A stretch of 64,000 nucleotides of DNA from Apodemus sylvaticus (GCF_947179515.1 NC_067478.1:26156266-26220265), one strand, 5' to 3'; shown: positions 46,530 to 58,169, counted from the stretch's first letter. A program made the numbers and translations. Notes: a model not told the origin generated them from the sequence alone.

Positions 46530-46833
46530 TTTTTGTAATTGTGAGTGTGTTTGTTGCATACATGTGACTGTAGGCACAGGCATGTGAGGACTTGGTATTG
46601 TGTTCAGATGACAACCTTGTGTGTCCTTCACTGTCCACCTTGGTTGAGACAGAATATCTTGTTTACAGCTTCATGGAGGAGGATAACTTCCAGGGATTTC
46701 TTCTCTGCTTCTCCACCTGCTGAAGAGATGCTAGCATTGTGGGAAAATGCTATGTAGCCAGCAATTCATAGGTTCTGGGATTCCTAATGCAAGTCTTCAT
46801 GTTTGAGTGGCAAGCACTTCCCAGGCCAGGGCT
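46530..46833 (-). repeat. Composite rodent SINE (B3/B4 class), decayed copy
   Basis: 'ggttgagacagaatatcttg' (B1-like 'gagacagggtctct'), 'tcttctctgcttctccacct' and the right end 'ggttctgggattcctaatgc', 'aagtcttcatgtttgagtgg', 'caagcacttcccaggcc' follow the same order as the copies at 39110-39440 and 62131-62432. Confidence 0.55.
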
Positions 46834-46865
46834 CTCCTCTCTTCAGAGCTTGAAATATTGTTAAG

Positions 46866-47025
46866 AGAAAACACTTGCTCCTGGATTCAAACCCCAGCCC
46901 CAGTTCTCACTAGACATGGTCCTCTAAAAGCTATTTCCCCTTTAGGACTCTCAGCATCCTTGTCTGTACAGTGGTGATTACAATTGCATATTCCTAGAGC
47001 TTTATGAATACCAGCGGAGTTCTGA
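46866..47025 (+). repeat. MIR SINE fragment
   Basis: 'gctcctggattcaaacccca', 'aaaagctatttcccctttag', 'actctcagcatccttgtctg' and 'tacagtggtgattacaattg' match MIR ('ttcgaatcccagctc', 'acctctctgagcctcagttt', 'ctgtaaaatggggataat'). Confidence 0.65.
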
Positions 47026-47654
47026 AGCAATCAAGCTGGAAAGAAAGAAAACAAGCAGAGAGAACCTGTAGGAATGTTACTTGATTCACCACTTACAGGA
47101 GCATGTACATGCTTCTTGGCCAACATATGTCATCGAGCCCACTTTCATGGATAAACATGCCAAGAGAATTAGAAAAAATACAGACTAGTGCTCACAAGAA
47201 CCCTGGTAAATAAAGATTTGATGGTCGCCATTACCAAAGGACTTTTCCTTGAAGAACACTTTGTTTACTTGCCTTACACAGAAGTTGTGGACACACTTGA
47301 GGAGATTGACACGTAGGGACCACAGGACATGTCACAGCTCCAGTACACCTTGTACCAGGTCCTGGGCTCTACCTATAAGATGCCCTGGGCCCTGTGGCCC
47401 TGGGAAGGATGCATCTGAATGAAAACTGGTTGTGATCTATAGTGTTAGCCACCTTTGCAACAGAATGTGGGCAAGTCCTTGTTGGAGAGGTGCCTGAAAT
47501 GTGACCACAAGGGCACAGTGCATGAGCTGAAAACAAACTACAAAAACCACATAGGACCTGCTGTTGAGCCCCGTGTCTCCGCAGAAATGGTTCCTATGTT
47601 AGACCAATAAAGAACACATATATCTCCTCCCATTAGGACTAACTGTGTGCATAC
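47026..47654. other. Unique non-coding sequence
   Basis: GC-richer than its surroundings at 47280-47590 and ending with an AATAAA at about 47607. I tested it as a processed pseudogene but found no recognisable protein in any frame. Confidence 0.4.
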
Positions 47655-47669
47655 AAGAGTGGAGAAAGG
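47655..47669. repeat. Left target-site duplication of B2
   Basis: AAGAGTGGAGAAAGG, with partner AAGAGTGTGGAAAGG at 47854-47868 (13 of 15 identical). Confidence 0.85.
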
Positions 47670-47853
47670 GAGGCTAGAGAGATAGCTCAGAAGTTAAGAG
47701 CACTGACTGCTCTTCAAGAGGTCCTGAATTCAATTTCAAGCAACCACATGGTAGCTCACAGCCCTCTGTAATAGAATCTGATGCGCTCTTCAGGTATGCC
47801 TGATGACAGCTACAGTGTACTCATATAAATAATAAAATAAATAATTTAAAAAA
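47670..47853 (+). repeat. B2 SINE, full length
   Basis: Head 'aggctagagagatagctcag', internal promoter 'gttaagagcactgactgctc' and 'gaggtcctgaattcaatttc', then 'caaccacatggtagctcaca', 'atctgatgcgctcttcaggt' and an A-rich 'aataaaataaataatttaaa' tail. A 15-bp imperfect direct repeat flanks it, so both ends of the insertion are intact. Confidence 0.97.
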
Positions 47854-47868
47854 AAGAGTGTGGAAAGG

Positions 47869-48547
47869 AGATACAGGATAGAGACAAATAGATCCACGGG
47901 GTGCATCCCAGGGTCAGCGCCTGGAATTTCTGGTCCAGGATATAGCAATTACAAGGGACATTCAATATTTCCGACTGCTATCATGACAGTCCTCAGGAAA
48001 GTCTGAGCTTACCTCTTCTTTCAAAAGGATACACGTTGTCATCCGGTTACTGAGAAAGGAGTTGTGGACACTGTAGGCTATATGCCCAGGTAGAGTTGTG
48101 ACTCCCTGGTCTGTCCCCAGCATCATTCCTCTCTACAGACTGGAAGTATTTGTGCTTTGACCTTTCATCCTCATCCAGAGAGAATTCATTACCATTGCGT
48201 ACTCTGGCAAGAAAGTAATAGTTTAAGAGGAATCATATGGTCAAGCTGGGCAATTCTTTGCAACATCTCTGGGGACTTCATTCCTGGGGACCAGAACCAT
48301 TTGCACTGGCTCACCAAACAACTGATGGCTCAGTGCCTCATTGCCCCCAGTCACATCCATTTAGAGGGACACACATTCCATGGTCATCTTCCTGCATCTC
48401 TCAGAGGTCACCTCTGCTCATCAAGGTCTCAGATAAACCAGGGCAGAAGCTTGAGTGTGAGGTGGTTCCCAAGCAGAAAAATAACAAGAAGCAATTTGTT
48501 TGTTAGTCCACCTTTCTCCGTTGTCGTGTTCTTACGTTTCTGAAAGA
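47869..48547. other. Unique non-coding sequence
   Basis: Overlapping plus-strand frames of 128 and 89 codons (48157-48543) end in a Lys/Asn-rich stretch but show no family I recognise. No splice or promoter signal supports a gene. Confidence 0.45.
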
Positions 48548-48915
48548 TCTGTTTGGGCTGTCAAACAACAACAACAAAAAGCACAGATGAGTACTTTATG
48601 AACCACAGGAGTTTGTGTCTCATAGTTTTGGGGGCTTGGGGAGTCCAAGATTAAAAGAAGATCAGTTTGGTCTCTGATGAAAGTTCTTCCTCACAGTTGG
48701 GGCTGCCTTATCGTTGGGAACTGCCCTGTGTCCTCATATGGTAGAAGAGGAAAATGAACCAAGAGTGCCCGTGGGTCTCCTTGAATGAGAGCACTAATCC
48801 AGTTTATGAGGACTCCACCTTCATGACCTTGTTATCTCCCTAAGGTCTTGCTTCTTATACTTTCACCTTTGTAATTTAGTTTCTTGTACTGATTTTGGAG
48901 GATTTTAAACAATCC
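48548..48915 (-). mobile_element. MLT1 (ERVL-MaLR) LTR
   Basis: Reverse orientation MLT1: 'ctgtttgggctgtcaaacaa', 'gggcttggggagtccaagat', 'tgtgtcctcatatggtagaa', 'gagcactaatccagtttatg', 'aggactccaccttcatgacc' and 'cttcttatactttcacct'. All are collinear with the family. It is the second MLT1 in the window, opposite in orientation to that at 9810-10953. Confidence 0.85.
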
Positions 48916-49334
48916 TTAACACATGAAGCTACCTGCGGAGGCTTTACTCCTTTTAAAAAAGGAGAGCTATGAAATTCAAGCTGTGTCTATGTAATATAGA
49001 CAATTCAAATGCACATAGGCTCTCAGCTGAGAACAAAAGATGTTTACTTAAATCAACTATCGCAGCTTCCAGTACAAAGAAATGCCAATTCTACATACAC
49101 TAAGCTCCTCCTTCTTTTCCTTAGTCGCAATAATAGAAGTATTTAGAGCAGCTACCAGGGATACTTCACAACAGGAATGCCATCAGCTTCCTGCAGTTCT
49201 ACAATCTGCCAGATGGGCGGGATGCAGGTGGAGATGCTTAAGCTAGAGAAAGGACAATCTTTACTAGTTTTATGGCTCATATGCAGAGTCCTAGAGGGCT
49301 GTGGGGTGTCTTTTGGAGGAAAATATGAACGATT
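48916..49334. other. Unique non-coding sequence
   Basis: No recognised feature. Confidence 0.5.
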
Positions 49335-49500
49335 TTGTAAAAGCTAAATCTAGATTCAAATCCCAGCTCCTCAGGATTAGCTGAGCAACTTTGAGCAAGC
49401 TACCTAGTCCTGAACCATTGGCTTCATCCTGCTACAAAATATGGAGTCATAGCATCCTGAATTTGTGCATGCCATATAGAGGGGCCACCATTAATAACCT
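49335..49500 (+). repeat. MIR SINE fragment
   Basis: 'agattcaaatcccagctcct', 'gctgagcaactttgagcaag', 'ctacctagtcctgaaccatt' and 'tgctacaaaatatggagtca' match the MIR order ('ttcgaatcccagctct', 'ttgggcaagtcacttaac', 'tctgtaaaatgggga'). Confidence 0.75.
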
Positions 49501-52339
49501 CATGGGGCTGGAGGAACTCTATTTCATACAAAGAGGACTATGTGTGGAATGCACTAGGCAGTGAGTAAAATGATAATGATTGGAATGACTGCTTATGATG
49601 TTAGCATTCAGTATTTTGTATTTCATTGTGTTGACCTCAGGATGGAAATACAATGAAGTGTTTGATGAAGGCTGGGACTGATGGTCTTAGTTTTAGTCTT
49701 TGCTCCATTTTGATGAGGGAAGCATATTCGTGTGCTGGAGGGACCTTCCTAAAAAATAACTTTACCTTTGCAATCAGACCCACCATCTGACAGTTTCTGT
49801 GGCCTGGGAAATATTCTCGTTTTCATTTTTTGATTATATTGATCATCCATCATGCCTCAGGATACTTTTTCATGTTAAATTCAATTAATTCTCACAACAG
49901 GGTTATAGCTGAGGAGGCCAAAGCTTCCTATATTTGTGACTTAGATGGAACTCGTAATGTTTATTGCCACATATGAATAGGGATAATAAGGAGAGCTGAC
50001 ACCTATGCATGTCCCATGAGATTAAATGGATTGCCAAATCAGAGCTCAGGGCTTGGTGTGAGATGGATCCTTAATGAGTAGGGGGATCTAATCGTCGTCC
50101 TCTCCTGAATACCAGTGAGAGCATCTTCAACCAACCACATAGACACTTACTCCCTCGGGAAACTTCAACTACTCTGTCAACTCCTCGTAATGAGGGTGAG
50201 AGCACTAGAAAGCTGTCAACACATTGAATCACTGAGAAGCACCGGAAGGCATTTTTTTTAGTTCATCAGTCCACGGTGTTAACACACGGCTCTGAACATT
50301 TAGTTTATCTCCCAAAGGAGTTCAGTTCACAAACCTCGGAGAGTGTTTGACAGTTGACCTCATCAGCAGCACCCTCAAGGAACACATGCTGAGCAAAGGT
50401 TGTAGCTTGCCATTTTCCAGCTCTAAGACATGAGCCCAGCCACCACCTCACAGTCTGAGATATGTCTACCGTGAAGTACTTGGCGTGGATACACAGGGGT
50501 CAAGGCCTGTTGGCCCCACCTCTAAGCCCTCATTAGGGTTTGAATGAACTGTATGCTCATGGAAGAAAAGCCATAGAAATCAGCATGATGTTCCCCCTCT
50601 CCCCATCCCCCATAGGAATCTTCAGAGCAAAAGAAGCCCTGAAGATGCCTCTCCTGAGACCTTAGGCAGAACTCTGAGAAAAGAATAGACACTGGAGCCT
50701 TTGCCATCTGAGAGACTCAGACAGGTCCCCAGGACCTGACTCAAAGTACCCCTTCCCTTTTCATCCAGCTAATCTTGACCATAATTCTTTGTGGCAATTG
50801 AATCTGTTAATTCCTGTCAAGTATTAGCCAGTGCCTTCAGATACTAGGAGCAGAATTTCAGATGCTAGGAGCAGATGTTGTGAAGGCCCAAATGTCCATG
50901 ACATTGGGAGACAGGAAAGATGCATCCAACATGTAGTTTCCCAGGTCCTGGCATGAGATTTGCCATACTAGTAGTCCCAGAAGTACCATAAGTTGTGCTA
51001 GGGGGTCTCTGGGTCTGAGAACAGTAGTCCTGGCAGATACAAAAAAGGGAAGGAATACTTTCGAGGCCAAAAATAAATATCTCAAAATCAGAATCAGAGC
51101 AGCTGAAGGCAACACATAGCAGAGGACAAGGTCAGCCCAGACAAATGTGTCAGAACTTAAACCAGAAACAAGGATATACTCAGAACAATTGCCTCTCCGC
51201 GACAATAACTTATGTGTATCGTGTAAGCAGGATCATACCCATTGTGTCTAAGAACCCCCATACCCATTCAGGTAAATGAAAATACACATGTGTTCCCCTG
51301 GCCTGCCCAGTATCAAGGGCTGAAGTCTCATCATCTCCCACTGCTGATTGTATTCCCATACCCTCCTTGCTTACCTTATACATAACATCCTTCACAGCCC
51401 TGCTTAGGACTTGGGGTTCAAACAAAGAAGAAAAGGCAAGCCCATGTAGCAAAACACTGTCTAGGTCTGCTACCCTGGGGCGTCACTAGCTTATCTGGGA
51501 GAGGACCCCAGGACAATCCCAGGTAGGCTGGAGTGCATGAGCGAGGAAGGGGAGAAAAGTCAGTCAAGCAACAGAGCAAGAGAGACTAGGTAGGATCCAC
51601 GCCACTGGAGACCTTCTGAGGCATATTCATGAAGACCGCATTCCTGCTATGCCCAGAGAGTCCCAGTTTGTGCCGAAGTTTCTGTTTCCACACTTTAACA
51701 ATCTTCTCAGTCTCTCCCAAACTGCTGAAGTTGGTACCTACCCACCCACCTACCCCCCAAAAAAAGATGAACAAGGATGAACAAGGCAGGGTATTGACAT
51801 GTTCCTGGTTCAGAAACCAGGATATGGTTTCTGAGGGTGAGCACTTCAGAGATGCTTCTCACAAGCTCTTATGGCCCAGGAAGGAGAGCCCAGAGAAGCA
51901 GAGATCTCCAAGCCCTGGAGGGAAGAAACCATCAACATACACAGGAAGAATCTCTGTAGCTTTAGGCAAAACTGGACTTGAGCCGAGAGGACATGGCAAT
52001 GTCATCATGGACACCTGTGGTTTTGTAGACACTGTGAGTCCATTCCCAGAGACCTGATATGTAGAGGCGATGGGGGCAGTTTGATGATCAAAAGCTCAGA
52101 CAAGGCCACACTGGCTTGTCTCTGGGGAGGCATATGTATGTAGCCCATGCTTCCCTTTTCACACACCCTCCTCCTTACCTATATATCCTTCAATGATCTC
52201 CAGGTACATCCGGCCAAACGCATCCCTTGTGAGTGGGTCTTCAGACAACCTCTGCAAAGAGAGGCTATTGAAAACCATCCTAGAATGTAGATAGTAATAG
52301 CTCACCTTGAAAAATAACAAGGTTAAGGCTGAAGAATGT
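49501..52339. other. Unique non-coding sequence, one weak MIR
   Basis: A very weak reverse MIR may lie at 49870-50000 ('aattctcacaacagggttat'). A 22-bp tandem duplicate ('cagatactaggagcag', 'cagatgctaggagcag') is at about 50838-50875. Two minus-strand frames (51452-51210, 80 codons, and 51205-50858, 115 codons) are in different frames. The second has a hydrophobic stretch, but no family is recognised. Confidence 0.45.
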
Positions 52340-52720
52340 TCTACTTGATTCTGTTGTAATTAAGAGAACTTTTCTGCATTGCATGCTGCATAATTGAATT
52401 ATATTAGTGATTAATTTTTTTAAATAATTATTTGTAGATTTGTTTCCCCTGCCGGTACACTTTTAGAAAAAAATGTATATACTTTGCTGCTTAATAAAGC
52501 AGATAGATGCCGAGGGAGAGACAGGGGAGGAGATATTGTTTGCTCTGGGTAGTTCCATCATTACTATTGATTGCACGGTCTTATTATTCAACCTCTAAGA
52601 CACTGCAATTAATAGAAATGGAAATGAAGGAATATCCATGTTCCACGAGGCTTTATTGAAAGAGGAAATATACAATCCATGTAGACAAGTAATTATTCTT
52701 TGTTGGTCATGACAGCTGTG
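52340..52720. other. Candidate conserved regulatory block
   Basis: Repeat-free, very AT-rich sequence with dense ATTA/TAAT cores: 'ttgtaattaagag', 'tgcataattgaatta', 'gtgattaattttttt', 'aaataattatttg', 'ctgcaattaatag' and 'gtaattattctttg'. No open frame spans it. Homeodomain-type motif clusters like this are common in deeply conserved enhancers; conservation itself is unknown here. Confidence 0.3.
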
Positions 52721-53474
52721 CTTTCAGGGGAAGGATTAACCTACATCTTAGCCAGGCAGCCCAGGCCCTCACTGCTGGGAGACATTTGACATAAAGACCA
52801 GACATTGAGTCGAAGGCAGGTCTCACGGCAAGCTCTGCAAGCCTTGGAGAAAGGCTGCAGGCAGTAGCAGAGCCGTCTGAGAGGACCCATTCCTAAGCTC
52901 ACTCATTACTTGGTATTCAAAGCTAATGGCATTAAATTGGATTAGGGTAAATCATAGATCCCTGGACAATTGGTGTCTGAATAATGAAAAATGCTGGGCC
53001 GTCCGGGCTGATGTTCATGGTATTATGGGGTGTTCTCCGTCCTCTCTATCTATTCCCTGCCTTCATTCTGGCCAGACAGGATGCAAGTACTGCTCTTCCT
53101 GTGTTCAGCAGAGTGTCAGCAGCTCTGAGCCACTCCCCACTACTACTCTCTGTCTGCTCATTTGCCTTAAAAAGCCCTTTCTCACTTACATACTAGACCA
53201 GTGGCTGTTAATATTCAGGACTCAGCATGCTTGTCTCCAGGTCTCCTATACCTGCCTCTTCCCTCAGTCTAGCTTGAGTGCTGTGTCTATAACAGACCAC
53301 GAACCATGCAAAGAGATCCACTGTACTTCTTCATTTGCGTCCTCATAGCCCCACAAAAAGGGGATTTGGACTGTTCTGGTGCTGTCTGTTGCCTGGAGTG
53401 AACTGAGCAGACTAGAATGAAGTGATGTATCTCTGTGCACACATAGTGACATCTTTTGCCAAAGTCCTGAAGGA
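52721..53474. other. Unique non-coding sequence
   Basis: A 140-codon plus-strand frame (52926-53348) is out of frame with a 70-codon one inside it. No domain is recognised and no gene is supported. Confidence 0.45.
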
Positions 53475-53800
53475 TTTTAGTTCTCGATGTTGAAAACTGA
53501 TGTGTAATTTATACATAGTAAGCACACAAAATGTACGGGTATGGTAGGAGGTATCTTTGTGCAAGCACAGAAGGATATGGCTGCTGTATGAAATTATAAA
53601 AGATGCCCAGCCCCTCCAAGAGTCTTCCTCCTTAACAGTCTATGCTGCCTAGCCCCAGAACCCCAGCAGGCCATCTTTCTGATGTCTCTCACCATGAATG
53701 AACTTTGCCTGCTATAAACCTCCATATAAGTAACATCACACAGCAGGCACATTTGTTCTGGGTTTGTTTCCCTTGGCACTGTGCATAATAAGGCTCATTC
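53475..53800 (-). mobile_element. Ancient L1 (L1M type) 3' UTR fragment
   Basis: The plus strand follows the antisense old L1 3' UTR: 'tgatgtgtaatttatacata', 'gcctagccccagaaccccag', 'aggccatctttctgatgtct', 'ataaacctccatataagtaa', 'catcacacagcaggcacatt' and 'tgttctgggtttgtttccct'. This parallels 'ccccaggcaaccactgatct', 'tatataaatggaatcataca' and 'ttttgtgtctggcttctttc'. Confidence 0.65.
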
Positions 53801-55780
53801 TCATGGGGATGTGCTCAGGGCTGCTTGTCTATGGGACTCCCTCATCCCTCCATTCACATTTCTGATGAGAGAGCCCTTGGACAGCTCAGAGCTGTGAGCA
53901 ATGGTCTCACCCACTGAATGACTACAGAGGGCACTACGGCTCAGCAGCAGGGCTTGGAGATCTGGGCGTGGCTGGGTCATTGTCAAGTACCCAGGGCCTT
54001 GCTGGAAATTGAACTTGGGCTCCTGGACTGGAGAGGCCACAGGCTTTGGCTCACTAAGGAAAATACCCTAAGCTGAGATCCTAGGAGTCTGGACATAAGC
54101 CAGAAGGTGAGCATCAGCGCAGAGCTGTCTGCAGTGGGATGTGCAGGTGGTTGTCCTTTGGTAATCTTTAAAGTGCTCTGCCATATCACCACGTCAGGGG
54201 GCCCTGGCTTCCGGATCACTGCAAAGACTCAAGTGTGTGTCTGTGCACCCACCCCACAGGAAGAAAACAAGAAAAACAGGTGACACCTGCCGCATTGCAT
54301 GGAACAAGTTTCTCACAGGCAATGACCTGCCACACATGTTTCAGGGCTCCTGGCATCTGACAAACTCTTACTGCAGTTACCTACTCTGTAGAGTTACTGG
54401 CAGATTAAAAAAAAAATGGAAACCTTAACAGGGTCAGGAGTTCCACTCTGTGCTTCTCCAAAACACCCTTGAGATAGTAGATGAGACAACATTAGTGGCT
54501 TCTTCCTCATGCCCACCTAGAGATGTAGACCCATCAGTGCCTTCTTGGTCTGTCCCAGAGAAGAGAAGGCCTCCTCAGAAGCATAGTGGGCTAAGGCCTG
54601 GAAGCCATGTGATGACTGACTAGATCCACTCTTTGGTCCCTTCACTCCTGAGCCAGGACAACCTCCCACACCTTCCTTTGTGTACACTGAGCCTACAGCC
54701 AGCCCAGGGGCCAGGCCAGATAACAGCAGTTCTAACTGAAATATTCATGTCCTCTTAAATAAGCAGCAGTTTTAGGCAAGGAAGAATAAATGTTCAAAGT
54801 AGGTTACATTCAGAAGTCCCTGGATCCTACATAAAGATGTGCATGCAAAAGGAAATAAATATTACCATTTCAATACCCATGTTCTCTCCTGGTTCCCTGC
54901 CCCCCACAGACAGGGTGCTGACTCTGTCACTTTGGATCCAGGTTTTTTTTTTTTTTTTTGTACAGAATCATGGTAATGAGGAAGGAGGAAAATGGAGAGG
55001 AAGAGAGTCTTGCTGGATTTATTTGCATGAAAAAAGGTTCACAATTACTGAGAGGAAAGAGTAGAGGCTATCCAGAAGGTAGGCAAGATGAGGTGATCGC
55101 TGGCTGGAAGGGAATTTTTAAGAGTTAGACAAGAGAGAAAAGTAACTGGGAAGAAAAAGAGGATGTTCAGGCTCTGTGAGCATTATGAATGAATCCCTCT
55201 TGGACAGGTTCTGAGGGAGCCCAGTGGACACTGGGATTGTGCTTAGAGGTTTGAAGTTTGGAACTGGAACTTTCTCCAGTGTGCTGTGATGTGACATGGT
55301 GAGGACAGACTGGTCTGCACAGAGTACAAAGACAGTGGCACTGGGGTAGGAGAGGCAGGACAGTTTAAGGGAATCTAGGAATTTGTGCCAGCAGACACTT
55401 ATATCCAAGGGTACTCTGAGCCATGGTAAAAGAGACCTTTGGTAAATGGACCTCGATTTAGGCTGGTAAATAATATACAGCCAAAAGTCAATGCTTACAA
55501 ATTGTGATGTCCAAGGTATAGTCCAGAGAAGGATCCAGGATCAGTAAGAAAGACGAGGTCGTGGATATTCTTGGCGATGTCTGTCCTGGATGTCAGGGCA
55601 GTACAATAGCCAGGGTCTCAAGGTTCTTTGTTTGTTTGTTCAAGACTCAAAGTCTGGATGTGCATTTGTGTGTGTGAATGTGGCAAACAACCTGAGGAAC
55701 AGTGGCATGGTGATTTTAGACTGAAGATCCCACTCCAGAAGTACAGTATGCTAAGAGTCTTTTCATCCTCAATAGTGTTG
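53801..55780. other. Unique non-coding sequence with poly(T)
   Basis: No gene is recognised. A run of 17 T lies at 54943-54959 without an identifiable retroelement body. Minus-strand frames of 60-96 codons show no domain. Confidence 0.5.
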
Positions 55781-55817
55781 TGGGGGGTGGGGGGTGGGGG
55801 GGGTGGGGGGTGGGGGG
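55781..55817 (+). repeat. G-tract array, potential G-quadruplex
   Basis: Five runs of G (6, 6, 8, 6 and 6) are separated by single T residues, so four-tetrad or larger quadruplexes with one-base loops are possible on the plus strand. The minus strand is C-rich. Confidence 0.9.
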
Positions 55818-56429
55818 AATGTCGGTAGGGGGTACCTGTTCTCAATTTCAATGAGCATGGAGGTTTTGAGGAACATTCATAAAAGAAAATAAACAAAATC
55901 AGAGAGAACCCCTCACTATGATCATGTGACAACCTCAAAGAGCTTAATGCTGGGTAGCTGGCGACTACCAGACTTGTAGGGGACAAGGGACAGAGCTGTA
56001 TAGGTACTGTTATTTTTCTTCTATCTCTTGATCCACAAGCTTAAAACATGTCCAGCGACCTAAATCTGAGAGATGTGTTCTAGGCTGTCATGGGCCAAAG
56101 CCCATTGTCCTCAAGAACGTCTGGGACACACTGAGAAGGGGCCTATATTTTAAGATCCATTATTCTAAAAGCTCGATTGCTGACCCTCACTGCTCATGGC
56201 TGATTAGACTCATGAGGACTTTGAGAGCAGAGTCCTAGAGGAAGTCCTCTGATCAGTGACAGAAACACTGCAAACGGACAGTGAGAGGTGCCTAAACAAA
56301 CAGACATATAGCCTGCGAAAGGCCAGGCTTGGGGTTGTTGCCAGCTTCTCTCAAAACCTGTGGGCACGAGCTGCCATACTAGTTAAAATGGCCGTCTTAT
56401 TAGGAATGGGGCATTGCTTACAGGAGTTG
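55818..56429. other. Unique non-coding sequence
   Basis: No recognised feature up to the L1 target-site duplication. Confidence 0.5.
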
Positions 56430-56443
56430 GGCAGTTAGCATTC
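56430..56443. repeat. Left target-site duplication of the L1
   Basis: GGCAGTTAGCATTC, identical to 58005-58018. It is immediately followed by the T-rich complement of the L1 poly(A) tail. Confidence 0.97.
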
Positions 56444-57861
56444 TTTTCTTTTTTGTTTTGTTTTGGATTTTTTTGGTTGTTTGTTTATTTTATTTGATAT
56501 ATTTTTTATTTACATTTCAAATGATTTCCCCTTTTCTAGACCCTCACTCCCTGAAAGTCCCACCAGCCCCCTTCCCTCCCCCTGTTTTCCCACCCAACCC
56601 TTCCCACTTCCCTGTTCTGGTTTTGCCCTATACTGCTTCACTGAGTCTTTCCAGAACAAGGGGTCACTCCGCCGTTCTTCTTGTACCTCATTTGATGTGT
56701 GGATTATGTTTTTGGTATTCCAGTTTTCTAGGTTAATATCCACTTATTAGTGAGTGCATACCATGATTCATCTTTTGAGACTGGGTTACCTCACTTAGTA
56801 TGATGTTCTCCAGCTCCATCCATTTGCCTAAAAATTTCATGAATTCATTCTTTCTAATGGCTGAATAGTACTCCATTGTGTATATATACCACATTTTTTG
56901 CATCCACTCTTCTGTTGAGGGATACCTGGGTTCTTTCCAGCTTCTGGCAATTATGAATAGTGCTGCTATGAACATAGTGGAACATGTATTCTTATTACAT
57001 GCTGGGGCATCTTCTGGGTATATACCCACGAGTGGTATAGCAGGATCTTCTGGAAGTGAGGTGCCCAGTTTTCAGAGGAACTGCCAGACTGATTTCCAGA
57101 GTGGTTGTACCAATTTGCAACCCCACCAGCAGTGGAGGAGTGGTCCTCTTTCTCCACATCCTCACCAACATCTGCTGTCTCCTGAATTTTTAATCTTAGC
57201 CATTCTGACTGGGGTAAGGTGAAATCTCAGGGTTGTTTTGATTTGCATGTCCCTAATGACTAATGAAGTTGAGCATTTTTAAAGATGCTTCTCCGCCATC
57301 CGAAGTTCTTCAGGTGAAAATTCTTTGTTTAACTCTGTACTCCATTTTTTAATAGGGTTATTTGGTTTTCTGGAGTATAACTTCTTGAGTTCTTTATATA
57401 TATTGGATATTAGCCCTCTATCTGATGTAGGGTTGGTGAAGATCTTTTCCCAATTTGTTGGTTGCCGATTTGCCCTTTTGATGGTGTCCTTTGCCTTACA
57501 GAAACTTTGTAATTTTATGAGGTCCCATTGGTCAACTCTTGATCTTAGAGCATAAGCTATTGGTATTCTGTTCAGGAACTTTCCCCCTGTACTGATGTCC
57601 TCAAGGGTCTTCCCCAGTTTCTTTTCTATTATCTTCAGAGTGTCTGGCTTTATGTGGAGGTCCTTGATCCATTTGGAGTTGAGCTTAGTACAAGGAGACA
57701 AGGATGGATCAATTAGCATTCTTCTGCATGCTGACCTCCAGTTGAACCAGCACCATTTGTTGAAAAGGCTATCTTTTTTCCATTGGATGTTTTCCGACCC
57801 TTTGTCGAGGATCAAGTGGCCATAGGTGTATGGGTTCATTTCTGGATCTTCAATCCTGTAC
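56444..57861 (-). mobile_element. LINE-1 3' segment (ORF2 C-terminus and 3' UTR)
   Basis: On the minus strand this carries the C-terminal part of rodent L1 ORF2. A 186-codon frame at 57279-57839 includes 'NPYTYGHLILDKGSENIQWK' and 'CRRMLIDPSLSPCTKLNSKW'. Downstream come broken coding sequence, including a 98-codon piece with 'YSAIRKNEFMKFLGKWMELE' (56733-57029), and a 3' UTR of about 240 bp. The poly(A) tail appears as an interrupted T-rich tract at 56444-56500. Stop codons and shifts rule out activity. This is the 3' segment of a 5'-inverted insertion whose remaining part follows in the opposite orientation. Confidence 0.97.
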
Positions 57862-58004
57862 CAAAAAACCCAGGATAGCTAAAGCTATTCTCAACAATAA
57901 AATAAATTCTGGGGGTATCAGTATCTCTGACCTCAAGCAATACTACAGAGCAATAGTGTTAAAAACTGCATGGTATTGGTACAGTGACAGGCAGGCAGAT
58001 CAAT
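57862..58004 (+). mobile_element. LINE-1 5' segment, inverted by twin priming
   Basis: Plus-strand L1 ORF2 reads 'KKPRIAKAILNNKINSGGIS' and then 'ISDLKQYYRAIVLKTAWYWY'. In L1 coordinates this piece ends at 'gatcaatgg', essentially where the minus-strand segment begins ('acaggattgaagatc'). The two pieces are therefore neighbouring parts of one L1 RNA joined head to head, with a few untemplated bases at the junction near 57860-57864. This is the standard product of twin priming. Confidence 0.95.
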
Positions 58005-58018
58005 GGCAGTTAGCATTC
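58005..58018. repeat. Right target-site duplication of the L1
   Basis: GGCAGTTAGCATTC, identical to 56430-56443. Confidence 0.97.
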
Positions 58019-58168
58019 CAATACCAAAGAAAAGAAGCTTCTTATTTCTTAGGTCTTTTGCCACATTTGTCCCAGTGGCCAAACTGATCAAGGTCACACC
58101 AACCCCTGCAAAATAGCCTTTTAAATTCTCGTTTAGAGAGGGAAACTGATTATCATCCCCTACGCATG

Positions 58169-58169
<1 letters not shown>
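58019..58169. other. Unique non-coding sequence
   Basis: Short spacer between the L1 and a (CA)n array, with no recognised feature. Confidence 0.4.

Noticed and set aside
47200..47620. Processed pseudogene ending at an AATAAA
   Set aside because: No recognisable protein in any frame, no poly(A) tail after the signal and no flanking duplication.
48157..48543. Ribosomal-protein-like or other pseudogene because of a Lys-rich frame end
   Set aside because: The Lys/Asn-rich end comes from A-rich DNA. No family could be matched and no tail is present.
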